The notes under the pieces are model-generated. The model was not told the origin of the DNA, made no database searches, and was given only the letters and a program-made list of their open reading frames with translations. A DNA stretch of 7,617 bases from Pseudomonadota bacterium (GTDB lineage: Bacteria > Pseudomonadota > Alphaproteobacteria > Rickettsiales > Rickettsiaceae), in the NCBI GenBank assembly GCA_021804505.1, contig JAJZHL010000044.1, forward strand, positions 1 through 7,617, in the 5' to 3' direction. Positions within the stretch are counted from its first letter, which is position 1. Every line of letters begins with the position of its first letter. Of the stretch, positions 6,676 through 7,617 are shown one piece after another. Both the position numbers and the translations under genes were made by a program.

Positions 6676-6896
6676 GATCTCGTTAATTTCATTATATGCT
6701 CAGTAGACATATTTAACCTACTTTTACCAGTTAATTGCTTCAGTAATTTTGAGCCTTTAAGTATACTATTCTGCTGCTTCTTAATTAACACCCCTTCTTC
6801 TTTTAGTATAAAATTAACTTCTGTATAAGGAAGCATACCAAGTTTCATCCTCATTTCTATCGGGATAGTAACTTGTCCTTTAGTAGAAACTTTCAT
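6672..6896 (-). CDS. vapB: AbrB/SpoVT-type antitoxin, VapB-like
   Basis: The 74-residue product has an N-terminal swapped-hairpin AbrB/MazE DNA-binding domain. The hallmark is STKGQVTIPIEMRMKLGM (residues 4-21), followed by the strand pair EVNFILKEEGVLIKK (26-40). The basic C-terminal tail (about 45-74) is where such antitoxins wrap the PIN toxin. It should neutralise VapC by direct binding and repress its own operon as a VapBC complex. The ATG at 6894-6896 follows an AAGGT Shine-Dalgarno (6904-6908) by 7 nt and gives the exact family N-terminus, MKVSTKGQ. It is the first gene of the operon, with vapC next and overlapping by 4 nt. Confidence 0.9.
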   Translation of the reverse strand: MKVSTKGQVTIPIEMRMKLGMLPYTEVNFILKEEGVLIKKQQNSILKGSKLLKQLTGKSRLNMSTEHIMKLTRS

Positions 6897-7099
6897 AGAA
6901 ATTACCTTAAGCTATATATTCTTCTTGCTAATAAGTGCTGCCTGGTTTAGCTAGTATAACTATACGGTAACATAAAAGTAGGAGTATAACCAGTAAAACT
7001 CTTACTACGTATATTAAAACCTATAGCTACTTCACATAATGCAAAATGAGAAGTTGTAATAAGTACTATTTACTAAATATTTATTTACATTTCGTATAA
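6897..7099. other. Non-coding region upstream of vapB
   Basis: These 203 nt separate vapB from the 3' end of the next minus-strand gene. They contain the vapB ribosome binding site (6904-6908) and the AGTATAAC repeats described separately. The part from about 7000 to 7099 is AT-rich, with no open frame of note, no GC-rich hairpin and no tRNA-like fold. I see no clear terminator for the gene that ends at 7100. Confidence 0.6.
6953..6990. promoter_or_regulatory. Candidate vapBC promoter/operator with repeated AGTATAAC
   Basis: AGTATAAC occurs at 6953-6960 and again at 6983-6990, exactly 30 bp apart (about three helical turns). The first copy is half of an inverted repeat GTATA-AC-TATAC (6954-6965). 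On the minus strand, the direction of vapB, each copy contains TATACT, a good -10 hexamer, though I find no strong -35 at the right distance. Repeats overlapping a -10 upstream of a toxin-antitoxin operon would suit autorepression by the VapBC complex. In such AT-rich DNA, short matches like these can arise by chance. Confidence 0.3.
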
Positions 7100-7617
7100 T
7101 TATTTCCGGGATGGTTCAGAGTGGGGGCCCTTTCTTTGTTTAACTTTAATACTATGACTGATATCCGTTAGGTGTAAATCATCTTTACTACCTTTTTTCA
7201 GATCCTTCTGGTCAACTGTGGCGGGCATTTTCTGTGCTCGCTCTCCCAAATTTGTACCAAACTTCTGCTGATCAACAGCTGGCAGAAACTCTTTCACTTC
7301 TGGTGTAGCCACCTTTTTAGCTTTTGCCTTAAGCTGGGTAAATTCAGTATCTGGTGTACGGCTACTTGGTTGCTCATAGAAAGGATCGTGCGCTCTCACT
7401 GCATCCTTTAGATGACCTGCAACCTCACCAAGCACATCCTGTACTATACCTTTTTTTTGTTCTTTACCCATATTCATGTTTTGTAGTGAAGGCTGCTCTT
7501 TAGGCGTAAAATATTCTTTAATCTTCGCTTTTTCTTCACGTAATTTTTTGACTTGCCTGTTAATTCCTTCAGCTTGCCCCTTATCTTTTTGTCCTGACAA
7601 AGTTTTTATTTCTTTAT
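7100..7617 (-). CDS. Hydrophilic Lys/Gln-rich protein of unknown function, 5' end beyond the window
   Basis: The minus-strand frame is open from the right edge to a TAA at 7102-7100, giving about 172 visible residues. A TTG at 7600-7598 could serve as a start. However, the frame continues upstream without a stop (KEIKTLSGQKDK), and no Shine-Dalgarno precedes the TTG, so I treat the gene as truncated by the window. The visible part has no membrane segment, no cysteine, and no recognisable enzyme motif. Residues around NRQVKKLREEKAKIKEY look like a short coiled coil. The rest is rich in Lys, Gln, Asp, Pro and Ser and is probably disordered, ending in SEPSRK. It could be the tail of a larger secreted or structural protein, but nothing in the sequence decides this. 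Confidence 0.7.
   Translation of the reverse strand, partial: KEIKTLSGQKDKGQAEGINRQVKKLREEKAKIKEYFTPKEQPSLQNMNMGKEQKKGIVQDVLGEVAGHLKDAVRAHDPFYEQPSSRTPDTEFTQLKAKAKKVATPEVKEFLPAVDQQKFGTNLGERAQKMPATVDQKDLKKGSKDDLHLTDISHSIKVKQRKGPHSEPSRK

Noticed and set aside
1..7617. CRISPR array, insertion sequence or prophage genes
   Set aside because: I see no regularly spaced direct repeats, no transposase or integrase motifs, and no phage structural genes on either strand.

Overview
The window is AT-rich and looks like the chromosome of a Rickettsiales alphaproteobacterium, most likely Rickettsiaceae (Rickettsia or a close relative). The assignment rests on three things. A COQ9-family gene is transcribed divergently from rpsU. 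The isoleucyl-tRNA synthetase is of the long eukaryote-like type. Palindromic repeats lie in or beside housekeeping genes, as Rickettsia palindromic elements do. The assignment comes from gene content alone.

Layout from left to right. (1) Positions 1-459 hold the 3' end of an unrecognised plus-strand gene cut by the window edge. (2) A tRNA-Gln(UUG) gene follows at 541-615 with a near-consensus promoter in front of it. (3) A 125-nt imperfect palindrome at 703-827 overlaps the 3' end of ileS; the ileS stop codon sits exactly at its centre. (4) ileS and coq9 lie on the minus strand, 17 nt apart, probably as an operon (coq9 upstream). (5) coq9 and rpsU diverge from a short region where two good sigma70-type promoters overlap. 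(6) Downstream of rpsU is a second palindrome (4937-4982, 12-bp perfect arms), then a gene for a divergent ELM1/DUF1022-like protein with a possible signal peptide. (7) Convergent to it is a type II toxin-antitoxin operon: an AbrB-type antitoxin gene followed by a PIN-domain VapC toxin gene with a 4-nt overlap. (8) A non-coding stretch of about 200 nt carries short repeats near the vapB promoter. (9) The right edge holds the 3' part of a very hydrophilic, lysine- and glutamine-rich unknown protein on the minus strand, open past the window end.

Functionally, most of the window is translation (tRNA-Gln, IleRS, ribosomal protein S21) plus ubiquinone biosynthesis (COQ9). The accessory parts are the VapBC module, the two palindromes and the two unrecognised edge genes. 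I do not see a clearly new multi-gene system. The most notable structures are the palindrome that supplies the end of IleRS and the interleaved coq9/rpsU promoters.
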